A DNA stretch of 64,000 nucleotides, taken from positions 1-64,000 of the forward strand of contig JANXYU010000003.1 in NCBI GenBank assembly GCA_025355855.1, read 5' to 3'. This document shows positions 46,130 through 54,624 of the stretch, piece after piece (the stretch's first letter is position 1; the number at the start of each line of letters is the position of its first letter). The position numbers and the translations under genes were made by a program. This stretch comes from Actinomycetota bacterium. GTDB taxonomy: Bacteria; Actinomycetota; JAHEXW01. A model generated the notes under the pieces. It searched no databases. It saw only the letters and a program-made list of their open reading frames with translations, and was not told the origin of the DNA.

Positions 46130-48072
46130 TCTCCGAGCACTTTAGCGAACCCGGCACTGCCGGCGTCGCCGGAACGTTTGATCTTCATGCCCGCCAGAAT
46201 GGTCAGTAATCTTCCCTGCATGCTCGCGCTCCAGTAACCGCCCAAGGCGTCTAGTTTTTCGGCCGGGCCGCCCTCGCGTTTGACCTTCGCGCCCTCGTAG
46301 TCGATGATTGCCAGCACTGGGATAGCGCCGGCGCTCTTAGCCGCGTTAATGTTTTCCTTGGCGGTTGTCTCGCCGAAGTCCAACATGTTGATCATCGCTT
46401 TTTCGAAGGGAATGCTCGTGATGTTGCCGCTGGCGTTGGTTTCCACCTGTAGCGAGTAGTATTTCGCGATCAATTCGCTCGATAATGTAAACGAAACCAG
46501 CGAATTACCGAGAACGGCGATGGCGCGCGCTTCAGTATTACCTAGCTTGTCTTTAAGTTCCTGGGCCCCGATGATTGACGAGACAGCGAAACCGTAATTG
46601 AACTCGTTGGACTCGAAGTTATTCTTCGCTGTATCCAAACTCATGCCTTCCTGGTCGGCCAGCCCCTGCAAGACTACGGTGTCGAAGTAGTCCAAGTTGG
46701 CTTCCGCCGCTTTCCGCAGAGCTTCGCTAAGCGCCGTCACCTGTTCCTTGGTGGCCGGTTTGGCCGTTCCAGCGCCAAAACCGACCTCGACCGAATCTTT
46801 AGCCCAGTCGATGGCATAGTCCGCGAGCACATAATAGTTAGTGGCCAGAATCACACTCGCCGCCGCCTCCTCGGCGGAAGCCGGGTCTGTTTTCAGCAAA
46901 GCATCCGCTTGCGTGATCAAACCATCGGCCATACTAAGACGGCCGAAAGCGTCCGCTAAGACGATAGTGTCAGCCAAGGTCGTCGGTTTCTTCAACTTCA
47001 ATTCGTCAAAAACGTTGTCCATCTTGTTGCCGGAAGGATTGATTGTAGAGAGGTAGTTGTCGGCCCCCGACACCCCGCCCTGGGTCAGGTAGGCCTGCAA
47101 CGCTCGCTTGGTGTGGTAAGCCATCGCCGAATACATATAGGCGCTCGTTTCCTGATCGTAGGCGCTGGCAATCAGACCTTGCTTAAGATAGCCGGCGCCT
47201 TTGGCGGCCATAGCGTCCGCCTGTGCCATCCAGGCGTCTTCCGTATCAGTACCTACGGTTAGGCTAAACGTATTATACATGTCAGAATTCTCCTGGTATT
47301 TGGCATACCAGGCCTTTGTCCGGCTTTTGACCTTGTCAAAAATGGCTTGAGGCAACTCTACCGCTGCAAGTGTCGCGCCCGACGCTTTAGGGATCTCCTT
47401 ACCGGTTAGTTCCTTATACGCCTCGTAGACGGTCGCCACCTCTTTAACCTTGATACCGGCGGCTCGCCCTTTTTCTACAAGATCAACCGTGGCGCCCGTA
47501 GACGCGTCTTCTTCATACCGCAACCCTGCGGGTATCAACATCCGCGTCTTCTTGGCTTTCTTCACCCCGTCGATTTTTTGGGCGATGCCGCCGACCGGGC
47601 CGATCGTCCCGTCGGGGTTAATAGTGCCGGTCATCGTAATATTATTTTGGATGGTGTCACCCAACATCGCCGCCAGGACGGCGGAAGTCATCAGGCCGCC
47701 GGCACTCGGGCCGTCGACATAGCCTGCGATCTCATAGGTAAACTTGTAGTCGGAGACGTCTCGCCCGAGCAAAAAACTGCCCATTATCGCAGCCATCCAA
47801 CCGGCTGAGCGCCACTGACTGCCGCTGCCCGCGACCTCCGACTCAAAAAAACCGACCTCAGGTTGACCGCTTTTGTTAACCTCGACCGTTATCTTGCAGT
47901 TGCTGAAATCACCGCTGGGGCCGCTACTGGTTTCTTTATAGAACAGTGGTTGAACGGTAACTGTCCGCTTGGTAACAGTCTGCGTCGTGGGGTTAAGATT
48001 ACATACGGTACAGGCCAGCGTAGTTGTTAGAAATACGGCTGTGGCGGCCAGAGCGGCCAGGCTGCGTCGCAT
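46126..48072 (-). CDS. Exported lipoprotein with Lon-type (S16) protease domain
   Basis: 648 aa. The signal peptide MRRSLAALAATAVFLTT ends in a lipobox TLAC. Residues about 110-260 form a Lon proteolytic domain: DGPSAGGLMTSAVLAAMLGD with catalytic Ser, GTINPDGTIGPVGGIAQKI, and the Lys of the Ser-Lys dyad in KIDGVKKAKKTRMLIP. There is no ATPase domain. The remaining 370 residues are Ala-rich helices that I do not recognise. I take ATG 48072 with AAGGAG upstream; the frame extends to 48180 but that adds no signal peptide. An outward-facing Lon domain is unusual. Confidence 0.85.
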   Translation of the reverse strand: MRRSLAALAATAVFLTTTLACTVCNLNPTTQTVTKRTVTVQPLFYKETSSGPSGDFSNCKITVEVNKSGQPEVGFFESEVAGSGSQWRSAGWMAAIMGSFLLGRDVSDYKFTYEIAGYVDGPSAGGLMTSAVLAAMLGDTIQNNITMTGTINPDGTIGPVGGIAQKIDGVKKAKKTRMLIPAGLRYEEDASTGATVDLVEKGRAAGIKVKEVATVYEAYKELTGKEIPKASGATLAAVELPQAIFDKVKSRTKAWYAKYQENSDMYNTFSLTVGTDTEDAWMAQADAMAAKGAGYLKQGLIASAYDQETSAYMYSAMAYHTKRALQAYLTQGGVSGADNYLSTINPSGNKMDNVFDELKLKKPTTLADTIVLADAFGRLSMADGLITQADALLKTDPASAEEAAASVILATNYYVLADYAIDWAKDSVEVGFGAGTAKPATKEQVTALSEALRKAAEANLDYFDTVVLQGLADQEGMSLDTAKNNFESNEFNYGFAVSSIIGAQELKDKLGNTEARAIAVLGNSLVSFTLSSELIAKYYSLQVETNASGNITSIPFEKAMINMLDFGETTAKENINAAKSAGAIPVLAIIDYEGAKVKREGGPAEKLDALGGYWSASMQGRLLTILAGMKIKRSGDAGSAGFAKVLGD

Positions 48073-48206
48073 CACGATCAGTCTCCTTTTTAGCTTGGAT
48101 GAGCTGGGTAAATTATCACTCACAACAGAGCTTGAGCGCAAGACAAAAAGGTATAATATGAGAGGTAGATGCGCCGTCAATTAAACTGACAATGGAAGGA
48201 TGGACT

Positions 48207-48752
48207 ATGGTTGTAACGAAACGCGGTTGGCGAGTTTTTGCTATCTTTGTCGTCGCCCTTGTCCTGCTTGCGCTCATCGCGGGAGCCGCTCTAATGCTAA
48301 AACGAGGCGCTGGCCAACAAGCCTCCACTAGCGCCGCGACCGGCGCGACAGTCTCTCTTGGGACTGTGAAGTGGCATGTCAATGGGGCGTTTAGAGCGCA
48401 AGAACTTAACGGTCCGGAGGGGCCGATTAAGGCTAAAGGCAGTTTCATTGTTATTGATATGTCGTTAACAAATACAGCGAACAGCAAAACCACCATTGAT
48501 CCCGCCGCGGTCGCTATAGTCGATAAAGACAAGCACGTTTGGCAAGCCGATAAGATAGCAACGGCCAGCCAGGCCAGAGTCTACAACGGTGAGCCGATTC
48601 TATCCCTGTTCCAAGCCACCCTGGCGCCCAAACAGGCAGCCCGCGTAACTGCTGTTTTCCCGATTGGCGCCGCCTCGTCAGGCCTAACACTCAAGATTGC
48701 GGGAGCCAAAGTGGGCGCGAAACAAGACCTGTTGATCAGTATAGGTTTCTAG
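48207..48752 (+). CDS. Membrane-anchored DUF4352-like protein
   Basis: 181 aa. One N-terminal helix (about 8-30), then a beta-sandwich with the DUF4352-type sequence GSFIVIDMSLTNTANSKTTIDPAAVAIVDKDKHVW and LAPKQAARVTAVFPI. Such domains are extracellular, immunoglobulin-like and of unknown function. The ATG at 48207 has GGAAGGA six bases upstream; an ATG at 48192 lacks one. It is divergent from the Lon-like gene. Confidence 0.8.
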   Translation: MVVTKRGWRVFAIFVVALVLLALIAGAALMLKRGAGQQASTSAATGATVSLGTVKWHVNGAFRAQELNGPEGPIKAKGSFIVIDMSLTNTANSKTTIDPAAVAIVDKDKHVWQADKIATASQARVYNGEPILSLFQATLAPKQAARVTAVFPIGAASSGLTLKIAGAKVGAKQDLLISIGF

Positions 48753-48779
48753 GAGAATGTGGCTGAGGGGTCCTGTTAA

Positions 48780-48855
48780 TGGTGGCGGGACCCAGAATCG
48801 AACTGGGGACGCCGGGATTTTCAGTCCCGCGCTCTACCAACTGAGCTATCCCGCC
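48780..48855 (-). tRNA. tRNA-Phe (anticodon GAA)
   Basis: The acceptor GGCGGGA pairs with TCCCGCC, anticodon loop CTGAAAA, T-loop TTCGATT, encoded CCA at 48780-48782. 76 nt. Confidence 0.95.
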
Positions 48856-48917
48856 ACGTTGGTGTGCCGCCCCGAACAAGAGAACGTCCGGGGCATTTTG
48901 CCAGCAAACAGGCAAAA

Positions 48918-48996
48918 TGGCGGAGCCGACGGGATTTGAACCCGCGATCTTCTGCGTGACAGGCAGATGTGTTGGACCAGGCTACACCACGGCTCC
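48918..48996 (-). tRNA. tRNA-Asp (anticodon GUC)
   Basis: The acceptor GGAGCCG pairs with CGGCTCC, anticodon stem TCTGC/GCAGA with loop CTGTCAC, discriminator G, encoded CCA at 48918-48920. 79 nt, with a slightly enlarged D-arm. Confidence 0.94.
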
Positions 48997-49035
48997 GTGG
49001 TAACTTATCTACTATATCAAATTGACATTTGCTTT

Positions 49036-49180
49036 GTCCGACTTCGCGGTCAGCCTCACTAAAACCATCGGCTTCCTGTTGCTTCGCCGGACAGCCTTCG
49101 CCAAAGCAACTAGCTGGCCTGCCAGCCGTAGCCCTTTAGGGCGGAAGCTCCTGCTGGAGCCCAGCCATGGCGAAGGCTGG
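49036..49180 (-). repeat. tRNA-linked 145-bp repeat, copy A
   Basis: About 145 bp nearly identical to 50445-50588. It begins GTCCGACTTCGCGG on the plus strand and ends in the CCA-coding TGG of tRNA-Val. It contains the inverted repeat AGCCTTCGCC/GGCGAAGGCT and further CTGGC/GCCAG pairs, so it can fold. No coding sequence. It lies directly 3' of the tRNA in the tRNA's direction. Confidence 0.85.
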
Positions 49181-49252
49181 TGGGCGATGAGGGATTTGAA
49201 CCCCCGACCCTCTCGGTGTAAACGAGACGCTCTCCCACTGAGCTAATCGCCC
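49178..49252 (-). tRNA. tRNA-Val (anticodon UAC)
   Basis: The acceptor GGGCGAT pairs with ATCGCCC, anticodon stem TCTCG/CGAGA with loop TTTACAC, encoded CCA at 49178-49180. 75 nt. Its 3' end abuts repeat copy A. Confidence 0.95.
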
Positions 49253-49397
49253 CAAGAAAGATTAATTATACCAGGGGTTAACGGCGCTGTCTTCAATCGT
49301 TCAGTCTCGAAACGGAGCTGCCGGGATAGATTGCTTCACAGCATCTTCATATGCGTACGCTAAAGTTATACTGTTGCCCGCGACTGAGAGGAGATGC

Positions 49398-50315
49398 TTG
49401 AGGCGCCTACATACCCTGAAAATATCAGCCGTCATATGTTTGCTATGTTTAGGCTTCTTCCTATCTAAGGCGCCTGCCGCTTCGGCGACGTCGGTTGTCA
49501 TCCAAGCTGGTCATGGCGGTTCCGACCCTGGTGCGATTGGTTACGATGGAACTTACGAATCGACAATTAATTTGGCAATTGCGCAGAAACTAAACGCCCT
49601 TCTTACCAGACATGGCGTTCAAACGATTATGACGCGCACGGACGATACCGATCAGGATCCTGACGCGAACATGGCCATGGCGAATAGCCGCGGTGCAGAC
49701 GCGTATATTGACATCCACAATGAGGGCAGCGATAACGCTGACGATTCCGGCGATGAAATGTGGTTCGCGCCGAAGAGCGCAGCGGATTTTAAGTTCGCAA
49801 CCGTAGTTCACGCCTCGGTAATGCAAGCCATCCGAACCTACGGTTACACAGATGTAATCGATGGTGGTCTGACGCAAGCTGATCCGTCCGATAACTGGAT
49901 GATTGAACGCGCCAAGATGCCCGCGCTGATCATTGAATGCCTATATGTCTCGAATGAACGCGAAGAACAACTTGTGCAAACCGACTCATTCCAGCAAGCC
50001 TTGGCACGAGGGATTTACGACGGAATCGCTGAGTACTTTGGCTTACAGAAAGAAAACACCAGGCAACCGACGGTTCCGAGACCGGCCCGGGCCCGCACTG
50101 CCGTTGCCGATCAAATCGCCAAGCACAGCAGTAACGGGAGTCTCTGGTACGCGCTTGGCGCAACGTTGTCTAAAAATGGGTTCCTGCTTGCAGCCAGCCT
50201 ATGTTTCTTGGGCATAATGGGGACCGCAAGCTATTTCGTGGTCAAGAGATATGGCCGTCCGGGGAAAAAGAAGCGAACCTTGACGCGCGGTTATAAAGGC
50301 CGCCACAGAAAGTAG
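49398..50315 (+). CDS. N-acetylmuramoyl-L-alanine amidase with C-terminal anchor
   Basis: 305 aa. Signal peptide ending near APAASA, then an Amidase_3 zinc hydrolase domain (about 30-215): VIQAGHGGSDPGAIGYDGTY (His ligand), ESTINLAIAQKLNALL (Glu), DIHNEGSDNADDSG (His in IHN), and LIIECLYVSNEREE with catalytic Glu. A C-terminal helix (about 260-285) and a very basic tail (KRYGRPGKKKR) form a membrane anchor. It cleaves the peptide stem from peptidoglycan. TTG at 49398 with GAGAGGAG upstream is the likely start; an earlier TTG at 49374 is less likely. Confidence 0.9.
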   Translation: MRRLHTLKISAVICLLCLGFFLSKAPAASATSVVIQAGHGGSDPGAIGYDGTYESTINLAIAQKLNALLTRHGVQTIMTRTDDTDQDPDANMAMANSRGADAYIDIHNEGSDNADDSGDEMWFAPKSAADFKFATVVHASVMQAIRTYGYTDVIDGGLTQADPSDNWMIERAKMPALIIECLYVSNEREEQLVQTDSFQQALARGIYDGIAEYFGLQKENTRQPTVPRPARARTAVADQIAKHSSNGSLWYALGATLSKNGFLLAASLCFLGIMGTASYFVVKRYGRPGKKKRTLTRGYKGRHRK

Positions 50316-50339
50316 CTCGTGGTCAGCTAGCCAAAGTTG

Positions 50340-50415
50340 TGGTACCCCCAAGGGGACTCGAACCCCTGTCGCCGCCGTGAAAGGGCGGTGTCCTAGGCCA
50401 CTAGACGATGGGGGC
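50340..50415 (-). tRNA. tRNA-Glu (anticodon UUC)
   Basis: The acceptor GCCCCCA pairs with TGGGGGT, including one G-U pair. Anticodon stem CCGCC/GGCGG with loop CTTTCAC, encoded CCA at 50340-50342. 76 nt. Confidence 0.95.
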
Positions 50416-50444
50416 CTAGCGTGTACATAAGCAAATGATTATTC

Positions 50445-50588
50445 GTCCGACTTCGCGGTCAGCCTCACTAAAACCATCGGCTTTCTGTTGCTTCGCCGGA
50501 CAGCCTTCGCCAAAATTACTGGCTGGCCTGCCAGCCGAAGCCCATTGGGGCGGAAGTTCCTGCTGGAGCCCAGCCAGGCGAAGGCTGG
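50445..50588 (-). repeat. tRNA-linked 145-bp repeat, copy B
   Basis: Second copy of the element at 49036-49180, differing at about a dozen positions and small indels, again ending exactly in the CCA-coding TGG of a tRNA gene, here tRNA-Lys. Same internal inverted repeat (AGCCTTCGCC at 50501-50510, GGCGAAGGCT at about 50577-50586). Confidence 0.85.
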
Positions 50589-50661
50589 TGGGCCGTGAAG
50601 GACTCGAACCTTCCACCCTCGGATTAAAAGTCCGATGCTCTACCAGATGAGCTAACGGCCC
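50586..50661 (-). tRNA. tRNA-Lys (anticodon UUU)
   Basis: The acceptor GGGCCGT pairs with ACGGCCC, anticodon stem TCGGA/TCCGA with loop CTTTTAA, encoded CCA at 50586-50588. 76 nt. Its 3' end abuts repeat copy B. Confidence 0.95.
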
Positions 50662-50681
50662 AGAAGATATATTCTACACGA

Positions 50682-50710
50682 TTCGTGTCGCCCGCGCCTG
50701 GTGCTACAAT
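50682..50710 (+). promoter_or_regulatory. Promoter giving a possibly leaderless mRNA
   Basis: TTCGTG (50682-50687), a 17-base spacer and TACAAT (50705-50710). The ATG of the ABC gene begins only six bases after the -10 box, so transcription would start at or next to the A of the start codon. The -35 match is weak. Confidence 0.5.
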
Positions 50711-50716
50711 TACCCT

Positions 50717-51400
50717 ATGTCCTTAGAACCGATTATTTCCGTCACCGATCTATACAAGACTTACGTTACCGACGAGGTGAAAGTCGAGGCCCTTAAAGGT
50801 GTTTGCCTTGACATCGCGCGCGGCGACTTCTTCATCATCACCGGGCGCAACGGCAGCGGGAAATCGACCCTGCTCCATCAGTTAGGCCTACTGGACAGAC
50901 CGACGTCAGGCGCGCTTATTTTGAACGGCCAAGACGTTAACACGATGAGCGAGAAAGAGCGTGCCGCGATTCGAGTCCGAGAATTAGGCTATATCTTTCA
51001 GGAGTACGCTTTGATGGCAGAGCTTACCGCGCTTGAAAACGTAATGTTGCCGGCCATGATGACCCGGCCGATGGCCGAATGCCGCGCCAGTGCCAAGGAC
51101 TTTTTGGAGAGAGTGGGCGTATCGCACCGCATGTATAATCTGCCCCGCCAGTGTTCGGGCGGCGAACAGCAGAAAATAGCCATCGCTAGGTCGTTGGTAA
51201 ACGGGCCGGCCGTTATTTTTGCGGACGAACCGACAGCCAACCTGGATTCCATCGCCGCGCAAGAAATCATGAAACTGTTCCGATCTCTTAACGAAGACGA
51301 GAGCCACACAATCGTAATGATCACCCATGAACAAGACGAGACAACATATGCAAGCAAACTGCTTAATCTGGCAGACGGGCAGGTGGAATCCAATGCCTGA
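50717..51400 (+). CDS. ABC transporter ATP-binding protein (LolD/MacB type)
   Basis: 227 aa. Walker A GRNGSGKSTL, signature CSGGEQQKIAIARSL, Walker B VIFADEPTANLDS, His in MITHEQDE. Subfamily with FtsE, LolD and MacB, which drive mechanotransmission rather than classical transport. The permease overlaps its last 8 bp. No ribosome site is seen before the ATG, consistent with leaderless translation. Confidence 0.93.
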   Translation: MSLEPIISVTDLYKTYVTDEVKVEALKGVCLDIARGDFFIITGRNGSGKSTLLHQLGLLDRPTSGALILNGQDVNTMSEKERAAIRVRELGYIFQEYALMAELTALENVMLPAMMTRPMAECRASAKDFLERVGVSHRMYNLPRQCSGGEQQKIAIARSLVNGPAVIFADEPTANLDSIAAQEIMKLFRSLNEDESHTIVMITHEQDETTYASKLLNLADGQVESNA

Positions 51401-52592
51401 GTGGCGGATTCCGTTCTTTCTTATTTTTCGGCACTTGCGGCGCGGCAGCAAATGGACGCTGGCTTTGATCATTTTCCTTATGGCCATCGCGTTCGTTAAT
51501 ATGGTATTCGCGTCTTCGCTATTCAATGGCATCATCGCCACATCCAATGCCAACGTTATCGAGACCTACGCCGGTAACATAACAATCTATCCGAACGCCA
51601 AGGACGATTTTATTGCCCGCACCGATAAAGAGCTGACCAAGATCCGAGCGGTCGACGGCGTCAAGGCCGCCACGGCTCATTATCAGTTGCCGGCCGCCTC
51701 GATGAAGTTCAAGAACATCAAATCGACGTTTCGTCTGATCGCCATCGACCCGAGCAACGAAATCCAGGTTACCAATATCAGCCAGAAGTTAATATCGGGA
51801 CGCTATTTAGAAGCGAATGATAGTGACGGAATCTTGCTTGGCGCTCAGGTTACGGGTAACGAAGAAGCCGCTACCAGGTCATTCAAGGGCATCAAAGTGG
51901 GTGACATCGTCAAAGTAACATTGCAGAACAATACGGAAAAGAACTTCATTGTTCGCGGTATCTTCTATAGCAACTACATCGAGGCTGACTACCAAACCTT
52001 CACGACTATCAAAGCGATGCAGGATGTCGCGCCGTACCTGCGCAACCAGGCGTCCAGTATTCTGGTGACTGTCGACACCCCCGGCACGGAGCCAAAGGTA
52101 ATAGACGGACTTAAAGCTCGGGGCGTTAACGGCGACATTCACCCTTGGCAAGACTCGGCCGGTCTGATGAAAGACGTTACCAAGAGTTTCGTCAGCATCG
52201 ATGTGATTCTAAGCCTGGTCGCCACCCTGATTGCCGCGGTCACGATTTTCATCGTTATCTTTGTCGACATAACCGATAAGCGCAGCCAGATCGGGATTAT
52301 GCGCGCTTTGGGAGTACGACCATACCTGATCCACGCAGTATACGTTCTACAGAGTGTCGTTTACTCGGTAGCAGGTGTGTTACTGGGGGCCGCTATGTTC
52401 TTTGGTCTGCTGGTGCCCTATTTTGTCTCTCACCCCTTCGCTTTGCCGATGGGGAACGCGCATCTGGTCGTTAATGTGGGCAATTTTGTCCTGCGTGCCG
52501 AAACCATCCTCTGGGTCGCTATATTTTCCGGCTTGATCCCGGCAGTCATGGTCACCCGGATAAATATGCTGGATGAAATCCGCGGCAAATAA
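51393..52592 (+). CDS. ABC transporter permease (FtsX/MacB/LolC-like)
   Basis: 399 aa. An N-terminal helix (about 20-45), a large extracytoplasmic MacB-PCD-like domain (about 45-270), then three helices with the FtsX-domain pattern ITDKRSQIGIMRALGVRPYLI. The ATG at 51393 overlaps the upstream gene; the frame from 51327 is inside it. Partner of the preceding ATPase; may release lipoproteins or export peptides. Substrate unknown. Confidence 0.9.
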   Translation: MPEWRIPFFLIFRHLRRGSKWTLALIIFLMAIAFVNMVFASSLFNGIIATSNANVIETYAGNITIYPNAKDDFIARTDKELTKIRAVDGVKAATAHYQLPAASMKFKNIKSTFRLIAIDPSNEIQVTNISQKLISGRYLEANDSDGILLGAQVTGNEEAATRSFKGIKVGDIVKVTLQNNTEKNFIVRGIFYSNYIEADYQTFTTIKAMQDVAPYLRNQASSILVTVDTPGTEPKVIDGLKARGVNGDIHPWQDSAGLMKDVTKSFVSIDVILSLVATLIAAVTIFIVIFVDITDKRSQIGIMRALGVRPYLIHAVYVLQSVVYSVAGVLLGAAMFFGLLVPYFVSHPFALPMGNAHLVVNVGNFVLRAETILWVAIFSGLIPAVMVTRINMLDEIRGK

Positions 52593-52595
52593 GTT

Positions 52596-53831
52596 CTACT
52601 TTTGATATGGCCAATGACACGTCGCGTAGAAATTAGCTCCTCCGTTTTTGCCTTTATAAGACCAGTTGTAGCTAACCGCGGCCGTCGGTTCTGAATCCCC
52701 ATCATTTAGTGCCTGGCTAAGCATCTTGAGGCCGGTGCCGTCCGGCTTAACCGACCAAATCGTCGTGTTGTCGACGTCCAGACCTACGCTCTTCCCGATC
52801 TGCAAAAATATCATTTGATATGAATTGTCGCACGCCACATGACTGATTACGTTTTCAGTGCCCTCTTGGCTGACTAAAACAGTCGTCTTCGCGCCATCGA
52901 TCCGGTACTTTTCTAAGGTGTTGACAGGTTGCGCCGGCGCGGCCGGATAAGTTGTCTTACCGTAAATAACAGTCGGCCATTCTTTAATCTCTTCATAGGT
53001 CGTTATGAATATAGGGTCGTAGGTATTGCAGAGGGGCGCCGCTGACGAGACAGGCAACACGTCCGCCAGTGCCCCTCCAGTTGCATTAACCCGGCCCACG
53101 CCCATAGTGTCCGAACGCGCACCTGTTGTTACGGCGACACTGGTTCCATAACCGTCGAACGACGGTTGGTCAGCGCCGGTTACCAAAATCTTTCGTTCCG
53201 TGCCATCGGAGTTGGCTAGGTAAACCACCTTGGTGGAAATGCCAAGTGAGGAGCTGGTGTCCGGTTTGTAGGTAAACGCGATCTTCATGGTCGCTGGCGA
53301 CCACGCGGCGTAGGTCGAACCCTCTCGACCGCCGATGGCCGACGTGCGCAAGTCGCCGGTCAGATTGTCATGAATGGACGACATCGAGAGTTTGATCCCG
53401 GCGGCGTCGACCACCCACATATCGGCGGTTTCTCCGATATTGCCGGTTCCGGACGCGTCCGGCATAACAGTGGCTACTGAAATGGCCAGCCTTTTGCCAT
53501 CCGGCGATACAACCGCGAACTTTACCTTCAGCCCCTTGGTAACCTGTTTGAGATCCTGGCCGCCATAGTCGCAGGAGTAAACATCGCCATACCTCATGGT
53601 CTCAGGCGTATCGCCGGCTGCGCGGATAAACCAGATTCGTTCTTTCTGATAGCTGGCCGACAAGCCGAATTCACGAGCTGGGTCTGAGGTTAGCCGCTTC
53701 TTGTTTTTGCCATCATTATCCATGATCCAAATATCGCCTCCATGAGAGTAGGCGACAAACATTTTGGGGGGGCAGCGGTACGGCCTGTTTGCCTGGGCCC
53801 GCCGCGGCATATTGCGGCCGACCGCAGCCAT
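52596..53831 (-). CDS. Beta-propeller (TolB/WD40-like) protein, main part of a frameshifted gene
   Basis: 411-aa open frame. Repeated propeller blades are visible: GGDIWIMDNDGKNKKRLT, GDVYSCDYGGQDLKQVTKG, ADMWVVDAAGIKLSMSS, STKVVYLANSDGTERKIL and TTIWSVKPDGTGLKML. The first 23 residues before KMFVAYSHGG look like read-through of the wrong frame. A run of seven C (minus strand, 53766-53772) joins this frame to a signal-peptide frame at 53716-53958; removal of one C restores a single exported lipoprotein of about 450 aa. Function unknown; extracellular binding is typical. Confidence 0.75.
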   Translation of the reverse strand: MAAVGRNMPRRAQANRPYRCPPKMFVAYSHGGDIWIMDNDGKNKKRLTSDPAREFGLSASYQKERIWFIRAAGDTPETMRYGDVYSCDYGGQDLKQVTKGLKVKFAVVSPDGKRLAISVATVMPDASGTGNIGETADMWVVDAAGIKLSMSSIHDNLTGDLRTSAIGGREGSTYAAWSPATMKIAFTYKPDTSSSLGISTKVVYLANSDGTERKILVTGADQPSFDGYGTSVAVTTGARSDTMGVGRVNATGGALADVLPVSSAAPLCNTYDPIFITTYEEIKEWPTVIYGKTTYPAAPAQPVNTLEKYRIDGAKTTVLVSQEGTENVISHVACDNSYQMIFLQIGKSVGLDVDNTTIWSVKPDGTGLKMLSQALNDGDSEPTAAVSYNWSYKGKNGGANFYATCHWPYQK

Positions 53832-53958
53832 CTTGATGAACGAGCGCGGGCAATGACGGCCAGCACGAACAAGCTGTCGGAAACAACATCAATATAATAG
53901 CTAGAATGAAGAGATCGATTGGACGGAGTTGGCGCGAGTGGCTGGCCTGGTTCATCAC
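53716..53958 (-). pseudogene. Signal-peptide 5' part of the frameshifted beta-propeller gene
   Basis: In another frame than the propeller, residues LFILAIILMLFPTACSC form a lipoprotein signal with lipobox PTAC, followed by a linker ending AVPLPP at the C7 tract (53766-53772). After the tract this frame has no propeller sequence and ends at 53716. With one C fewer it reads PLPPKMFVAYSHGGD into the propeller. AGAGG precedes the start. It is one gene with a frameshift, either real or a homopolymer sequencing error. Confidence 0.7.
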
Positions 53959-53978
53959 AACCTCTAATCACTTAACCT

Positions 53979-54016
53979 AAAACCGATGTTAATAGCTTAT
54001 GCTAGATGTCGGTTTT
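53979..54016 (-). terminator. Probable terminator at the end of the methyltransferase gene
   Basis: AAAACCGA (53979-53986) pairs with TCGGTTTT (54009-54016), with ATAGC/GCTA pairing inside. It overlaps the stop codon of the methyltransferase gene. The T-tracts are four to five long on each side, so bidirectional use is possible. Confidence 0.55.
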
Positions 54017-54574
54017 TGTTAATAGCGTCGCCATACTTAGCCGGACGGAGCGGTCTTCAACGCGAATCAAACCCACCGCCTCGGCCAGTTTCAGGCTTAA
54101 CGCATATGATTCTTGTGAGACATGCCATTTGGGTTCGACCAGCAGGAAACGAGCGCCGGGCTTCATGGCTGCCGCTATCTCACCCAAAAGCCGGTCTTTG
54201 TCCGGAACTTCATGTAGCATCCAAAAAGCGAGGACGAAATCAACGCGCGTGTCGACATTCAGAACGTCGGGAGAGCCAACGACAGTCTCTATCGAATCCG
54301 TGACGCCGACGCGGATTGCCCGGCGGCGGAGGACTTTTAGCATATGTTCTTGAAGGTCGACCGCTATTACCCTGCCCGTTGGGCCGACCAGGCGCGCCAT
54401 GTCGATGGTGAAGTAACCTTCACCGCACCCGAGGTCAAGACCGGTATCGCCCGGCTCGACTAAGTCCTTAAGTAATTGGTCAGAGTTATGCACCAACTGT
54501 CGCAATGGATTGTCGAAAGACCAACATATCCACCACGGACACCCGACATCCTCAAGAATCCCCTTCTTAACCAC
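54002..54574 (-). CDS. Class I SAM-dependent methyltransferase
   Basis: 190 aa. Rossmann-type SAM motif GLDLGCGEGYFTIDMARLVG, VIAVDLQEHMLKVL as acidic motif II, and VLAFWMLHEVPDKDRLL as the post-motif region. The N-terminus MVKKGILEDVGCPWWICWSF is unusual in its Trp/Cys content. Similar to UbiE/Mta-type small-molecule methylases; the substrate is unknown. The start is GTG at 54574 with AGAAGGGG upstream. Confidence 0.87.
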   Translation of the reverse strand: MVKKGILEDVGCPWWICWSFDNPLRQLVHNSDQLLKDLVEPGDTGLDLGCGEGYFTIDMARLVGPTGRVIAVDLQEHMLKVLRRRAIRVGVTDSIETVVGSPDVLNVDTRVDFVLAFWMLHEVPDKDRLLGEIAAAMKPGARFLLVEPKWHVSQESYALSLKLAEAVGLIRVEDRSVRLSMATLLTKTDI

Positions 54575-54624
54575 CTAAAAACCCCTTCTTTATCTGAACT
54601 TTTATCGTCAAAAGTCCCAAACAA

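Noticed and set aside
48757..49246. Open frames over the tRNA-Phe/Asp/Val region
   Set aside because: They run through tRNA genes and the 145-bp repeat, have no ribosome site and no recognisable protein sequence.
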